64,000 nt of DNA from Thermohalobaculum sp039180675 (GTDB taxonomy: Bacteria; Pseudomonadota; Alphaproteobacteria; Rhodobacterales; Rhodobacteraceae), in the NCBI GenBank assembly GCA_039180675.1, contig JBCDDC010000002.1, positions 62,001 to 126,000 of the forward strand. The letters run 5' to 3'. The notes below the pieces were generated by a model that was not told where the DNA came from, did not search any database, and was given only the letters and a program-made list of their open reading frames with translations. This document shows positions 1 through 8,411 of this stretch, piece by piece. Within the stretch, counting starts at the first letter, position 1. Each line of letters starts with the position of its first letter. A program made the position numbers and the translations under genes.

Positions 1-125
1 TTTATCAGATTGTAGGCCGGTCCCTCGGCGTCGAGCCGCCCCCGCGTGACGAGGAAATAGGCCGCACAGATCGTCAGCGAGCCCACGATCCCGACCCCGT
101 CGGTCCATGTCAGATCGTCCAGCAC
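1..125 (-). CDS. CBU_0592-like small membrane protein, partial
   Basis: The reading frame opens with GTG directly after the TAG stop of the upstream acetyltransferase gene and runs off the left edge, so only about 41 N-terminal residues are visible. It encodes a short polar start (LDDLTWTDGVG), a hydrophobic helix with GSLTICAAYFLV, then a basic turn and AYNLI. That pattern resembles the small two-to-three-helix CBU_0592-like membrane proteins, whose function is unknown. The tight spacing suggests co-transcription with leuB and the acetyltransferase. The assignment rests on pattern only, and the C-terminus cannot be judged. Confidence 0.5.
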   Translation of the reverse strand, partial: MLDDLTWTDGVGIVGSLTICAAYFLVTRGRLDAEGPAYNLI

Positions 126-608
126 CTAGCGCTCGCAGTTTTGGCGAAAGCCCTTGTAGTCGCGCGCCATCACGCGGAAGAACATCTTCGATTTGACGCG
201 CTGGGCGCCGAGCCTGTCATAGAGCAGCTGCGCGTCCTCGTTGATCGCGTCCGTCGTCCAGTCGATCCGGTTGCAGCCGCGGGCCTCGGCCTTGTCGACC
301 AGCGCGATCAGCAACTGACGGCCGAGACGCTGGCGGCGCACATTCGCGGAGACGAAAATGTCTTTCACAAACATTGTCCCGCCGCCGTCGGCCGAGGGCT
401 GGAAGACCGCGTAGGTGGCGCAGCCAAGGGCACGCCCATCCTCCACCGCAACCAGCATGGCGCAGCTTCGCTCCTCAAAAAGGTCATGCAGGGTCCGGTC
501 CATCGCCACCTCAGGCATCTCCTCGCCCTGATAATGGTGATGGATCTCCGCCAGAAGCGGGCGGATCATGGCCCGGTCGTCCGGGCCGATAAGCCGGATC
601 TCGGTCAT
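126..608 (-). CDS. GNAT family N-acetyltransferase
   Basis: A 160-residue single-domain GNAT protein, the usual length. The acetyl-CoA pyrophosphate loop is visible as RRQRLGRQLL at residues 91-100 after the VKDIFVSANV strand, and LYDRLGA lies at about 129 as in motif B. It should transfer an acetyl group from acetyl-CoA to an amine, but the substrate cannot be read from sequence. The ATG overlaps the leuB stop as ATGA, so it is probably translated from the leuB message by coupling. Nothing links it functionally to leucine synthesis. Confidence 0.85.
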   Translation of the reverse strand: MTEIRLIGPDDRAMIRPLLAEIHHHYQGEEMPEVAMDRTLHDLFEERSCAMLVAVEDGRALGCATYAVFQPSADGGGTMFVKDIFVSANVRRQRLGRQLLIALVDKAEARGCNRIDWTTDAINEDAQLLYDRLGAQRVKSKMFFRVMARDYKGFRQNCER

Positions 609-1714
609 GCGGCGCGTGCGTCGAGCGCTGTGAGGATCGCGTCGCCCATGCCGGAGGTGGAGACGGTCTTGGTGCCGGTATCGCCTGCCAGATCGGCGGT
701 GCGCAGACCCTTGGCCAGCACATCCTCGACGGCTCCTTCCAGCATGTCCGCCTCTTCGCCCAGATCGAAGCTGTAGCGCAGGGCCATGGCGAAGCTGAGG
801 ATACAGGCGATCGGGTTCGCCTTGCCTTGGCCCGCAATGTCGGGAGCTGATCCATGAACCGGTTCATAGAGCGCTTTTGGCCGTCCGTTCTCCATCGGCG
901 CGCCGAGTGAGGCCGAGGGCAGCATGCCGAGCGAGCCGGTCAGCATCGCCGCGCAATCCGAGAGGAGATCGCCAAAGAGGTTGTCGGTGACGATCACATC
1001 GAACTGCTTCGGCCAGCGGACAAGCTGCATGGCGCCTGCGTCGGCGTACATGTGGGAGAGTTCCACGTCCGGATACTCTTCCTTATGCACATGCTCGACC
1101 TCCTCACGCCACAGGATCCCCGCCTCCATCACGTTTGCCTTCTCCATCGAGCAGACCTTGTTGCCGCGGCGCTTTGCGAGCTCGAAGGCCGAGCGCGCGA
1201 CCCGGCGGATCTCCTCGGTCGTGTAGCGGTGCGTGTTGATGCCGACGCGGGTGCCATCGTTGAGCTCGGTAATCCCGCGCGGTTCGCCGAAATACATGCC
1301 CGAGGTCAGCTCGCGCACGATCATCACGTCGAGGCCGGCGACGACCTCCTTCTTGAGTGATGAGTAATCGGCCAGGGCGTCGAAGCACTGCGCGGGGCGG
1401 AGATTGGCGTAGAGATCCATCTCCTTGCGCAGGCGAAGGAGACCACGCTCGGGCTTCACCGAGAAATCGAGATCGTCGTACTTCGGCCCGCCGACCGCGC
1501 CTAGGAGAACGGCGTCCGATGCCTGCGCCTTGGCCATGGTCTCGTCGGAAAGCGGAATACCGTGGACATCGTAGGCGGCGCCGCCCACCAGATCTTCCTC
1601 TACGTCGAACGCATGACCACGCTCGGTCTCGTACCACTCGATGGTCCGGCGAACCTCGGCCATCACTTCGGGGCCGATGCCGTCGCCGGGCAGGATCAGG
1701 AGTTTCATGGTCAT
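605..1714 (-). CDS. leuB: 3-isopropylmalate dehydrogenase
   Basis: A 369-residue enzyme that oxidises and decarboxylates (2R,3S)-3-isopropylmalate to 4-methyl-2-oxopentanoate with NAD+, the third step specific to leucine biosynthesis in the cytosol. Visible family marks are GDGIGPE at residues 10-16, the substrate-binding LLRLRKEMDLYANLRP region, the VTDNLFGDLLSD metal site and HGSAPDIAG near the NAD pocket. I chose the ATG at 1714 because GAGGAG lies about seven bases upstream; a longer frame without a ribosome site extends to 1801. The gene ends in an ATGA overlap with the acetyltransferase gene. leuC and leuD are not in the window. Confidence 0.97.
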   Translation of the reverse strand: MTMKLLILPGDGIGPEVMAEVRRTIEWYETERGHAFDVEEDLVGGAAYDVHGIPLSDETMAKAQASDAVLLGAVGGPKYDDLDFSVKPERGLLRLRKEMDLYANLRPAQCFDALADYSSLKKEVVAGLDVMIVRELTSGMYFGEPRGITELNDGTRVGINTHRYTTEEIRRVARSAFELAKRRGNKVCSMEKANVMEAGILWREEVEHVHKEEYPDVELSHMYADAGAMQLVRWPKQFDVIVTDNLFGDLLSDCAAMLTGSLGMLPSASLGAPMENGRPKALYEPVHGSAPDIAGQGKANPIACILSFAMALRYSFDLGEEADMLEGAVEDVLAKGLRTADLAGDTGTKTVSTSGMGDAILTALDARAA

Positions 1715-1797
1715 GGGTGTCTCCTCGGAAATTCTCTGGCGTCTCTTGGGATAAGAGTGCGGGAAGATCAAGCGCCAAGCAGGAGAGACGAGCGACG

Positions 1798-2607
1798 TCA
1801 CACTCGCCGGGCGGCGAGCACCGTGGCCTTCAGCGGCATCTTGAGCGGCGCGGGACCGAAGGCATCGTGGAGGCGTGCCTCAATCATCACGCGGATCTCT
1901 TCGGCCGTGTGGTTATCCTTCGCCTCGATCTCGGCGACAAAGGGATTGCCGAACACGAGGCCATGCGAGAAGGCTGCGGGGTCGTCGATCGTCTGAACGA
2001 ATGTAACCGTGGTCGCATCATGCGCGGTGATCCCGGCCGCCTCCAGGTCAGCCCTCACCTGATCCACATCGTGATAGTGAAAAGGCACTTTGTAGAACTG
2101 CGGCGGATCTTCGGGGAAGAGCTCTGCCGCGAGGCTGTCGGTGATTCTGGCAAAGGGATTATCTTCGAGGCTTCCCCAGACATTGAACAAATAGGTCCCG
2201 CCCGGCTTTAGAACGCGCAGTGCTTCGCGGTACGAGGCGATCTTGTCTGGGAAGAACATCACACCGAACTGGCAGACAACCAGATCAAAAGTATCATCCG
2301 CAAAGTCGAGCTGCATTGCATCCGCGGTTCTGAATTGAACCTTCTCGGCCTCGCCAAACTTGGCCCGTGCACACTCAAGCCTCGGGGCGTTCAGATCCGT
2401 CGCGGTCAGAGCCGCCTCGGCCGGCAGCAGGTCGCGGAGATGGCGGGTTAAGATCCCCGTTCCAGCAGCCATTTCGAGAACGTTTGCCGGGGTCACCTTC
2501 GCCGCCCGCTCCGCCAGGTCCTTTGCATATTGCTGGAAGATGACGGGGCCGAGCCCTTGATCATAGTGGGTTGGGATATCGCCGACGAAGCGCGATGAAT
2601 CGGACAT
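1798..2607 (-). CDS. class I SAM-dependent methyltransferase
   Basis: A 269-residue protein of the UbiE/Methyltransf_11 type. The SAM-binding glycine loop is MAAGTGILTRHL at about residues 46-57, followed by an acidic ribose-binding strand (ALTATDLN), the DTFDLVVCQFGVMFF post-II motif and LRVLKPGGTYLFN. It should methylate a small molecule or quinone-like acceptor, which cannot be named. The ATG at 2607 is preceded by GGAG at modest distance; ATG at 2622 is an alternative. It ends 84 bases before the leuB start and is read in the same direction. Confidence 0.85.
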   Translation of the reverse strand: MSDSSRFVGDIPTHYDQGLGPVIFQQYAKDLAERAAKVTPANVLEMAAGTGILTRHLRDLLPAEAALTATDLNAPRLECARAKFGEAEKVQFRTADAMQLDFADDTFDLVVCQFGVMFFPDKIASYREALRVLKPGGTYLFNVWGSLEDNPFARITDSLAAELFPEDPPQFYKVPFHYHDVDQVRADLEAAGITAHDATTVTFVQTIDDPAAFSHGLVFGNPFVAEIEAKDNHTAEEIRVMIEARLHDAFGPAPLKMPLKATVLAARRV

Positions 2608-2655
2608 TGGTACAGTCTCCATCACCCTCACACAGCAGATTACCACGGCCCGATG

Positions 2656-3246
2656 CTACGGCGCCACCGCTGCCTCCAGTTCGGAGAAACGCTCGAGGAA
2701 CGCCGTCTTCGTCTTCTCGACGGAGCCTGGTGAGAGCCGGATCTCCGCAGCGCCCCGAAAGCGGGGACGTGGGAAGAACTTCGCGGCCTCAGCCTCGGAG
2801 AAACCTGCGAGTTGGGTCGCCTCGAACCACGCCGAGAGCCGGTCGCAATGCTTGATCTTCTTCTCCAGCGCGTCCGAGGGAATGGGCAGGGAGAAGCGCA
2901 TATGGACCGCCGCCAGAAGACGGTGCTCGAAGGCCTTGTAGTCGAGCCCGATGGCCGCCTTGAACGGCGAGATCATATCGCCGATCACATACTCGGGCGC
3001 GTCGTGGAGCAGGGCCGCAAGCCGGTCGTGGGCCGAGGCGCGCGGGTTTAATCTAGTAAAGAGCTTCTCAACCAAAAGAGAATGCGCCGCCACCGAATAG
3101 GGATGGTCGCCGACGGTTTGCCCGTTCCAACGCGCCACCCGCGCAAGACCATGGGCAATGTCCTCAATCTCGACATCCAAAGGCGAGGGATCGAGCAGAT
3201 CCAACCTGCGCCCACTCAGCATCCTCTGCCAGGCGCGTGCCGTCAT
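2656..3246 (-). CDS. HD-domain phosphohydrolase, YfbR-like
   Basis: A 196-residue HD-domain protein. The metal ligands are visible as H55 (AAHSLLVEKL), H81-D82 (LLHDAPEYVIGD) and D135 (HCDRLSAWFEA), the order and spacing of YfbR-like 5'-deoxynucleotidases and related phosphohydrolases. The likely role is dephosphorylation of a nucleotide or nucleotide-like ester. The start lies close to the divergent ahcY leader, so the 116 bases between them must hold both promoters. It is in the same direction as the methyltransferase and leuB downstream. Confidence 0.8.
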   Translation of the reverse strand: MTARAWQRMLSGRRLDLLDPSPLDVEIEDIAHGLARVARWNGQTVGDHPYSVAAHSLLVEKLFTRLNPRASAHDRLAALLHDAPEYVIGDMISPFKAAIGLDYKAFEHRLLAAVHMRFSLPIPSDALEKKIKHCDRLSAWFEATQLAGFSEAEAAKFFPRPRFRGAAEIRLSPGSVEKTKTAFLERFSELEAAVAP

Positions 3247-3313
3247 GTCGCATGCATCTTACTGTTCATTTGCAGAGGGATCTTTAAGTGGCTCCCCAAT
3301 GATTGTCGAGCGA

Positions 3314-3339
3314 CGCTGGGGCTGGTAGAGAGCCCGGCG
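3314..3339 (+). promoter_or_regulatory. ahcY leader hairpin
   Basis: In the ahcY leader, CGCTGGGGCT pairs with AGCCCGGCG around a seven-base loop, with one bulged G. It sits 23 bases before the ahcY ATG and upstream of the AGGAG ribosome site. I could not fit it to the SAH riboswitch consensus, so only a stable leader hairpin is claimed. Confidence 0.35.
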
Positions 3340-3362
3340 CAACACGCATTAGGAGCCTTCCC

Positions 3363-4754
3363 ATGTCAGACTATGCCGTCAAAGACCTGAGCCTTGCCGA
3401 ATTCGGCCGCAAGGAGCTGGATATCGCCGAGACCGAGATGCCTGGTCTGATGGCCTGCCGTGAGGAATTCGGTGAAGCGAAGCCCCTGAAGGGCGCACGG
3501 ATTGCCGGATCGCTCCACATGACAATCCAGACCGGTGTGCTGATTGAGACGCTCACCGCGCTGGGCGCCGACGTGCGCTGGGCCTCGTGCAACATCTTCT
3601 CGACCCAGGACCACGCGGCCGCGGCGATTGCCAAAGCAGGCGTGCCGGTCTTTGCCCATAAGGGTGAGACGCTGGAGGAATACTGGGACTTCTGTGACAA
3701 GATCTTCGACTTCCCGGAGGGCACCTGCAACATGATCCTCGACGATGGCGGGGATGCGACGCTCTATATCCTGATCGGCGCCCGGGTCGAGGAAGGCGAG
3801 GCCGAGCTGATCGAGACCCCGACCTCCGAGGAAGAGGTCGCGCTCTTCGCCCAGATTAAGAAGCGCCTTGCTGCCAATCCGGGCTGGTTTGTTCGTCAGC
3901 GTGCGGCGATCCAAGGCGTGACCGAGGAGACGACCACTGGGGTCAACCGGCTCTATCAGATGATGGAGAAGGGCCACCTGCCGTTCCCGGCGATCAACGT
4001 GAATGACTCCGTCACCAAGTCGAAGTTTGACAACAAGTACGGGTGCAAGGAGAGCCTCGTCGACGGGATCCGCCGTGCGACCGACACGATGATGGCCGGC
4101 AAGGTCGCGCTGGTTTGCGGCTATGGCGATGTGGGCAAAGGCTCCGCCGCCTCGCTCAGGGGCGCGGGGGCGCGCGTGAAGGTCACCGAGGTCGACCCGA
4201 TCTGCGCGCTTCAGGCCGCAATGGATGGGTTCGAAGTCACCACGCTGGAAGACGAGGTCTCGACCGCCGACATCTTCATCACCACCACCGGCAATAAGGA
4301 CGTCATCCGCATCGAGCACATGCGCGAGATGAAGGACATGGCGATTGTCGGCAACATCGGCCACTTCGACAACGAGATCCAGGTCGCCTCGCTCAAGAAC
4401 CACAAATGGACCAACATCAAGGACCAGGTGGACATGATCGAGATGCCATCGGGCAACCGGATGATCCTGCTGTCAGAGGGGCGGCTTCTGAACCTCGGCA
4501 ACGCCACCGGGCACCCGAGCTTTGTGATGTCGGCCAGCTTCACCAACCAGACGCTGGCGCAGATCGAGCTGTTCACCAAGGGCGACCAATACGACAACAA
4601 GGTCTATGTGCTGCCGAAGCACCTGGATGAGAAAGTGGCGCGGCTCCACCTGTCGAAAATCGGTGTGAAGCTGACCGAGCTAAGCGACGAGCAGGCAGAT
4701 TACATCGGTGTCAGCCCGCAGGGTCCGTTCAAGTCGGAACACTATCGCTATTGA
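3363..4754 (+). CDS. ahcY: adenosylhomocysteinase
   Basis: A 463-residue S-adenosyl-L-homocysteine hydrolase, which splits SAH to adenosine and homocysteine and so relieves product inhibition of methyltransferases. Seen in sequence: the substrate-binding segment SLHMTIQTGVLIETL, the NAD-binding GYGDVGKGSA loop, GHFDNEI, the NLGNATGHPSFVMS signature and the C-terminal KSEHYRY whose last residues complete the neighbouring cofactor site. Length fits the bacterial long form. ATG 3363 follows AGGAG at eight bases; the frame stays open further upstream from a TTG but without a ribosome site. A strong intrinsic terminator follows. Confidence 0.98.
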   Translation: MSDYAVKDLSLAEFGRKELDIAETEMPGLMACREEFGEAKPLKGARIAGSLHMTIQTGVLIETLTALGADVRWASCNIFSTQDHAAAAIAKAGVPVFAHKGETLEEYWDFCDKIFDFPEGTCNMILDDGGDATLYILIGARVEEGEAELIETPTSEEEVALFAQIKKRLAANPGWFVRQRAAIQGVTEETTTGVNRLYQMMEKGHLPFPAINVNDSVTKSKFDNKYGCKESLVDGIRRATDTMMAGKVALVCGYGDVGKGSAASLRGAGARVKVTEVDPICALQAAMDGFEVTTLEDEVSTADIFITTTGNKDVIRIEHMREMKDMAIVGNIGHFDNEIQVASLKNHKWTNIKDQVDMIEMPSGNRMILLSEGRLLNLGNATGHPSFVMSASFTNQTLAQIELFTKGDQYDNKVYVLPKHLDEKVARLHLSKIGVKLTELSDEQADYIGVSPQGPFKSEHYRY

Positions 4755-4782
4755 TCCCATCTGCCCGGTTGCCGCACTCTGG

Positions 4783-4808
4783 AAAGGCGCCGTCGCGGCG
4801 CCTTTTTC
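4783..4808 (+). terminator. rho-independent terminator of ahcY
   Basis: GGCGCC pairs with GGCGCC across a GTCGC loop (4786-4802), followed at once by TTTTT and preceded by AAA. It lies 29 bases after the ahcY stop and before the next gene, a textbook intrinsic terminator. Confidence 0.9.
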
Positions 4809-4829
4809 TTTGGCGAAGGGCCTGTTCGG

Positions 4830-5294
4830 ATGCTCGAATTCCGCAAGGTGACTATGGACGATGTGCGCCCGCTCTGCCGGTTGCACGTGCCCGAGACGCA
4901 GCAGAAACTTGTCTCTCCAAATGCCTACACGCTCGCTGAAATGCAGTTCGAGCCGGGCGCCTATGTCCGGGGCATGTGGGTCGGCGAACAGCCGGTTGGT
5001 CTGCTCGGAATGCTGGATATGCGCGCCTTTGACGGCATTGAGGATGAGGAGCTTTTGCGGGACGCGGCCTATCTGTGGCGGCTGATGGTTGGGGACGGGC
5101 ATCAGGGCAAGGGCTACGGCGGCCAGGCAATCGAGGTCGCCAAGGCCACCGCCGGTGAATGGGGTTTCGACCGGTTGTCCGTGACGGTTCTCGATGATCC
5201 AGAAGCCGCAGTGCCCTTCTATGAGCGTCACGGTTTCCGGTTGACCGGAAGAACGCTGTTTGGAAGCGAGCTTGAGATGCTGTGGATGGGTTGA
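4830..5294 (+). CDS. GNAT family N-acetyltransferase, polyamine type
   Basis: A 154-residue GNAT protein. The acetyl-CoA loop is QGKGYGG at residues 92-98 after the strand LWRLMVGDG, and VPFYERHGF near residue 134 is the usual motif B. The pattern LEFRKVTMDD at the start and an early tryptophan strand are like the BltD/PaiA spermidine acetyltransferase branch, so a polyamine or amino-acid amine is a reasonable but unproved substrate. It follows the ahcY terminator and has its own start region. The next gene begins 141 bases later behind an FNR-type box. Confidence 0.8.
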   Translation: MLEFRKVTMDDVRPLCRLHVPETQQKLVSPNAYTLAEMQFEPGAYVRGMWVGEQPVGLLGMLDMRAFDGIEDEELLRDAAYLWRLMVGDGHQGKGYGGQAIEVAKATAGEWGFDRLSVTVLDDPEAAVPFYERHGFRLTGRTLFGSELEMLWMG

Positions 5295-5337
5295 GTGGCC
5301 CCGACGCCTCCTTCGCAGGTGCGGCATGACGCCGCTT

Positions 5338-5351
5338 TTGATGCGGATCAA
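5338..5351 (+). promoter_or_regulatory. FNR/FnrL-type box, perfect dyad
   Basis: TTGAT-GCGG-ATCAA is a perfect match to the Fnr/FnrL recognition dyad (TTGAT-N4-ATCAA). It is centred about 92 bases before the ATG of the outer-membrane protein gene and lies outside the preceding coding region. Position is compatible with a class II activation site near -41 of a promoter starting around 5385; no transcript start is known. Confidence 0.7.
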
Positions 5352-5435
5352 AGTTTCAGGACAAGACGAAGGTCTCTCTGTACCCGCCGGTGCGCAGATC
5401 CGCTCCGGCGCTATGGGGAAAGTGGGAGACCAGTT

Positions 5436-6350
5436 ATGTTAACGTTGAAGCGGGCTGTGATGGCAACTCTGGTTTTGGCGGCGTTAGGGTCGCCTGCCCA
5501 GGCGCAATCGCTCTTCGGTTTCGATTTGCGGGGGTCATTTGGGGAGAACGGCTTTGACCGTTATGTGCCGCCAGTCACGATGTTCGTGCTGAACGAGACA
5601 CCGTTTATCACCACCGAAGTGAAACCGATCTACGCCTACCACAACATTCCGGACGGCTTCATCACCCAGGGTGGCGATGTGAACGCGGTTGCCGTGCAGG
5701 GTCGCCTCGCATTGGGCGATCGCCTTGGGATCATTGCGACAACTGATGGCTGGGCTGATGTCGACTTTGAGACCACGCTACCGGACGCAACGGGATTTCT
5801 CGATCTCGCGGCGGGTGTGAAGTATGCCTTCTACTCGGTTCCCGAGGATGGCGAGATCATCACTGCCGGCATCCGCTACACCGCACCGATTGGTGGCGTT
5901 GATACCGCCGGGATCGACCTGAACGGAAATGGATCTGGCTTTCTGAACACCTTCGTGACGGCCGCGAAGCTGTGGGACAAGACGCAGGTGCAGGGCACGG
6001 CCGGGTTCCAGTGGGGGCTCTCGGACGAGAACTGGAGTTACATCCACACGCATGGTCATGTGGATTATGAGATCACGCCTGGTGTCTTTCCTCTGATGGA
6101 GTTCAATCTTCTCATCCCGGTCGATGGCGGCGACCAGATCCCGGGCGCGAACCTGACCGGTGCGGATATCTTTGACCTCGGCGCAGGCAATCCCGATGCG
6201 ATCTTCACCGTGGCAGGAGGAGTGAGACTTCGCCCGCTCGACAACCTGATCTTCGGCGTCGCGGTCGAGGGTAACCTGCCGGATCTCTCCGGCATGGCGA
6301 CGTCGGTCTACGGTTGGCGGGTGACGACGGATCTGACGATCCACTTCTGA
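5436..6350 (+). CDS. secreted outer-membrane beta-barrel-like protein
   Basis: A 304-residue protein with a clear signal peptide: KR at positions 5-6, hydrophobic core AVMATLVLAALGSP and a likely cleavage after AQA at about residue 23. The mature part is rich in alternating hydrophobic strands with Gly/Asn/Asp turns, lacks cysteine, and ends in a phenylalanine, as barrels recognised by the Bam machine do. I do not recognise a defined family or substrate. ATG 5436 is preceded by GGGAG at six bases; an open frame reaches back to 5295 without a start signal. The upstream FNR-type box suggests induction at low oxygen. Confidence 0.75.
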   Translation: MLTLKRAVMATLVLAALGSPAQAQSLFGFDLRGSFGENGFDRYVPPVTMFVLNETPFITTEVKPIYAYHNIPDGFITQGGDVNAVAVQGRLALGDRLGIIATTDGWADVDFETTLPDATGFLDLAAGVKYAFYSVPEDGEIITAGIRYTAPIGGVDTAGIDLNGNGSGFLNTFVTAAKLWDKTQVQGTAGFQWGLSDENWSYIHTHGHVDYEITPGVFPLMEFNLLIPVDGGDQIPGANLTGADIFDLGAGNPDAIFTVAGGVRLRPLDNLIFGVAVEGNLPDLSGMATSVYGWRVTTDLTIHF

Positions 6351-6354
6351 GGGG

Positions 6355-6981
6355 TCAGAGCTTGCGAAACACGGCCACCAGACCGGTGTCGTCCGAGTGG
6401 TCGTGGGTCGCACTGTCCTCATAGTAGCGGATGTGGCGGAAGGAGAGCGGTGTGATTGCCCCATCCGCGACGAGCCGCGCGAAGGCCGAGCCGAAGCCCG
6501 CCTTGTCGAAGACTTGCGCGTTGATCGACAGGCAGAAGACCGCGCTGGGTTTTGCGATGCGGAGCAGTTCGGGCAGACATACGGGGCCAACGTGGCCGTG
6601 GGTGAAGGTGCCGGCCGAGACGAGCCCGCGATAGGTTTCTGACGCGATATCGACCGGTTGCGTGAGATCCGCCTGGATCAGGTTGCGATAGACGCCCTTT
6701 TGCCCGGCCACCTCCAACATCTCGGCCGAGATATCGATGGCGTCGATCTCGCCGGAGAGTTCTGCGCCGACGAGCCCGGTGCCAGCGCCTATGTCGAGGA
6801 TCGGGCGGCTCTCGCCATCGGCATGTTCCTCGAAGATCCGGGCGAGCTGTTGGGGAACGATGTAGCCGTGGCTCTCAGCGAAGCTCTTATCGTAGTCCTT
6901 TGCCCAGTCACGGTAGAGCTGGACCGAGTCCTCGGGTGTCTCGAGCTCGTAGGCGCCGTCGAGCGATTTCTCATGTGCCAT
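6355..6981 (-). CDS. class I SAM-dependent methyltransferase
   Basis: A 208-residue methyltransferase with the SAM loop ILDIGAGTGLVG from residue 61 and the acidic strand IDAIDISAEMLEVA after it, similar to WBSCR27-like proteins. An N-terminal helix (QLYRDWAKDYDKSF) often starts this group. The acceptor is unknown. It converges on the outer-membrane protein gene with only four bases between the stops, and no terminator fits between them, so readthrough antisense RNA is possible. The 160 bases upstream hold its promoter and a hairpin that may close the rplS operon. Confidence 0.8.
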   Translation of the reverse strand: MAHEKSLDGAYELETPEDSVQLYRDWAKDYDKSFAESHGYIVPQQLARIFEEHADGESRPILDIGAGTGLVGAELSGEIDAIDISAEMLEVAGQKGVYRNLIQADLTQPVDIASETYRGLVSAGTFTHGHVGPVCLPELLRIAKPSAVFCLSINAQVFDKAGFGSAFARLVADGAITPLSFRHIRYYEDSATHDHSDDTGLVAVFRKL

Positions 6982-7107
6982 GGCGGCAGACTGCCGCTGA
7001 AACGGCCCCTGAGCAAGGTCCCAGACCTCTGAGGGCGGATGCGCGTATTTGAAGACAAACGATTTAGGCGTGTGACGAACGCCGTCTGCCTCTTGAGAGG
7101 ATCGTGC

Positions 7108-7132
7108 GGCTCAGGCGGCGGGTGCCTGAGCC
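7108..7132 (-). terminator. possible terminator hairpin after rplS
   Basis: GGCTCAGG pairs perfectly with CCTGAGCC around a nine-base loop, ten bases after the rplS stop on the minus strand. No U-tract follows, so it may be a 3'-end stabiliser or a rho-assisted site instead of a classical intrinsic terminator. Confidence 0.4.
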
Positions 7133-7141
7133 GGTTTGACA

Positions 7142-7537
7142 TTACGCGTCGGGCTGAGGCGGGGTCTTCTTGGGCTTGTAATTCGTCTTCTCGGCGATCC
7201 GGGCCGATTTGCCCCGGCGCTCGCGGAGGTAGTAGAGCTTCGCGCGGCGGACGCGGCCGCGGCGGACGACCGTGATCGAGTCGATCTGCGGGCTGTGCAG
7301 CGGGAAAACCCGCTCGACGCCCTCGCCGAAGGAAATCTTGCGCACGGTGAACGAAGCGCCGAGGTTCTTGTCGCTGCCCTTGCGGGAGATGCAGACGCCC
7401 TCGTAGTTCTGGACCCGGGTGCGGTTGCCCTCGGTCACTTTCACGCCGACCCTGACCGTGTCACCGGCGGCGAAGTCGGGGATGTCTTTCCCCAGTTCCT
7501 TGACATGCTCGGCTTCGAGCTGTTCCAGCAAGTTCAT
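7142..7537 (-). CDS. rplS: 50S ribosomal protein L19
   Basis: A 131-residue L19, which sits at the 30S-50S interface. Family marks are FAAGDTVRVGVKV, the conserved YEGVCISRKG strand pair, SFTVRKISFGEGVERVFPLHSP and the basic RRGRVRRAKLYYLRER segment. The C-terminal extension (KKTPPQPDA) is slightly longer than in E. coli. I placed the start at ATG 7537, which has AAGGA upstream; the frame runs further back into trmD. It is the last gene of the ffh-rpsP-rimM-trmD-rplS operon, four bases after trmD. Confidence 0.97.
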   Translation of the reverse strand: MNLLEQLEAEHVKELGKDIPDFAAGDTVRVGVKVTEGNRTRVQNYEGVCISRKGSDKNLGASFTVRKISFGEGVERVFPLHSPQIDSITVVRRGRVRRAKLYYLRERRGKSARIAEKTNYKPKKTPPQPDA

Positions 7538-7541
7538 TTGC

Positions 7542-8411
7542 TCAGTCCTTCCTTGTGCCGTCTTGCCCCTCAGGGGGTCCGGCATCGCTGTTGCCGCCCG
7601 ATTGCTCTGTGTCTCCATCGGCTGCCTCGTAGGCCCGCCAGAGATCGGGGCGTCTTTCTTGCGTCAGCCTTTCAGCCTGGGAGAGCCGCCATTCGGCGAT
7701 CTTCGCGTGATGGCCGGAGAGGAGAATCTCCGGGATCTCGCGTCCCTCCCAGACCTGGGGCCTGGTATAGTGCGGATGCTCCAGGAGCCCCCGCGAGAAA
7801 CTTTCTTCCTCGGTGCTCTCGGCGTTGCCGAGCACGCCCGGCAGGAGCCTGATCACCGCATCGAGGAGTGTCATGGCCGGGATCTCTCCGCCCGTGAGGA
7901 CGAAATCACCGATCGAGACTTCCTCGACCTCGCGTGCGTCCAGCACCCGCTGGTCGACGCCCTCGTACCGGCCACAGAGGAGGGTGACCCCTTCTCCGCC
8001 CGCGATCTGAGCTGCGCGTGATTGCACGAATGGCTTACCGCGCGGCGAAAGGTAGATCACTGGCCAGCGAGAGCGGTCAGATACACTGTCCTGTGCGGCA
8101 AAGTCCAGCGCTTTCGCGAGGATATCGGGCTTCATGATCAGACCGGCGCCGCCGCCAGCCGGGGTGTCATCGACCGTGCGGTGCCGGTCGGTGGCGAAAC
8201 GGCGGATGTCGATGGCCTCAAGCTCCCAGAGCCTGTCTTTGAGGGCCTTGCCGGTGAGGCTCTCGCCCAAGGGGCCCGGGAAGAGGCCGGGGAAAAGCGT
8301 GAGGACCTTTGCCCGGAAAGCCCGCACGTGGGATTTCGGCTCCATTAACGGGCGCGGCTGGGTTGAAACCTGGGGCCGGAACATGCCGTGAGAGCGGGGT
8401 TTATCGGTCAC
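7542..8411 (-). CDS. trmD: tRNA (guanine-N1)-methyltransferase
   Basis: A SPOUT-class enzyme that methylates G37 at N1 in tRNAs reading CNN codons and prevents frameshifting. The trefoil-knot motifs are visible: LLCGRYEGVDQRV, SIGDFVLTGGE and the DDTPAGGGAG loop. From GTG 8411 the product has 289 residues, a little longer than usual because of a polar N-terminal stretch and an acidic C-terminal tail (EQSGGNSDAGPPEGQDG). GGAAG lies seven bases before the GTG. Later ATG starts at 8366 or 8345 are possible. The GTG overlaps the end of the preceding small gene by 11 bases. Confidence 0.95.
   Translation of the reverse strand: MTDKPRSHGMFRPQVSTQPRPLMEPKSHVRAFRAKVLTLFPGLFPGPLGESLTGKALKDRLWELEAIDIRRFATDRHRTVDDTPAGGGAGLIMKPDILAKALDFAAQDSVSDRSRWPVIYLSPRGKPFVQSRAAQIAGGEGVTLLCGRYEGVDQRVLDAREVEEVSIGDFVLTGGEIPAMTLLDAVIRLLPGVLGNAESTEEESFSRGLLEHPHYTRPQVWEGREIPEILLSGHHAKIAEWRLSQAERLTQERRPDLWRAYEAADGDTEQSGGNSDAGPPEGQDGTRKD

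Noticed and set aside
3247..3362. SAH, SAM-II or SAM/SAH riboswitch upstream of ahcY
   Set aside because: The leader has one strong hairpin, but the conserved core blocks of these riboswitch classes could not be found, so no riboswitch is called.
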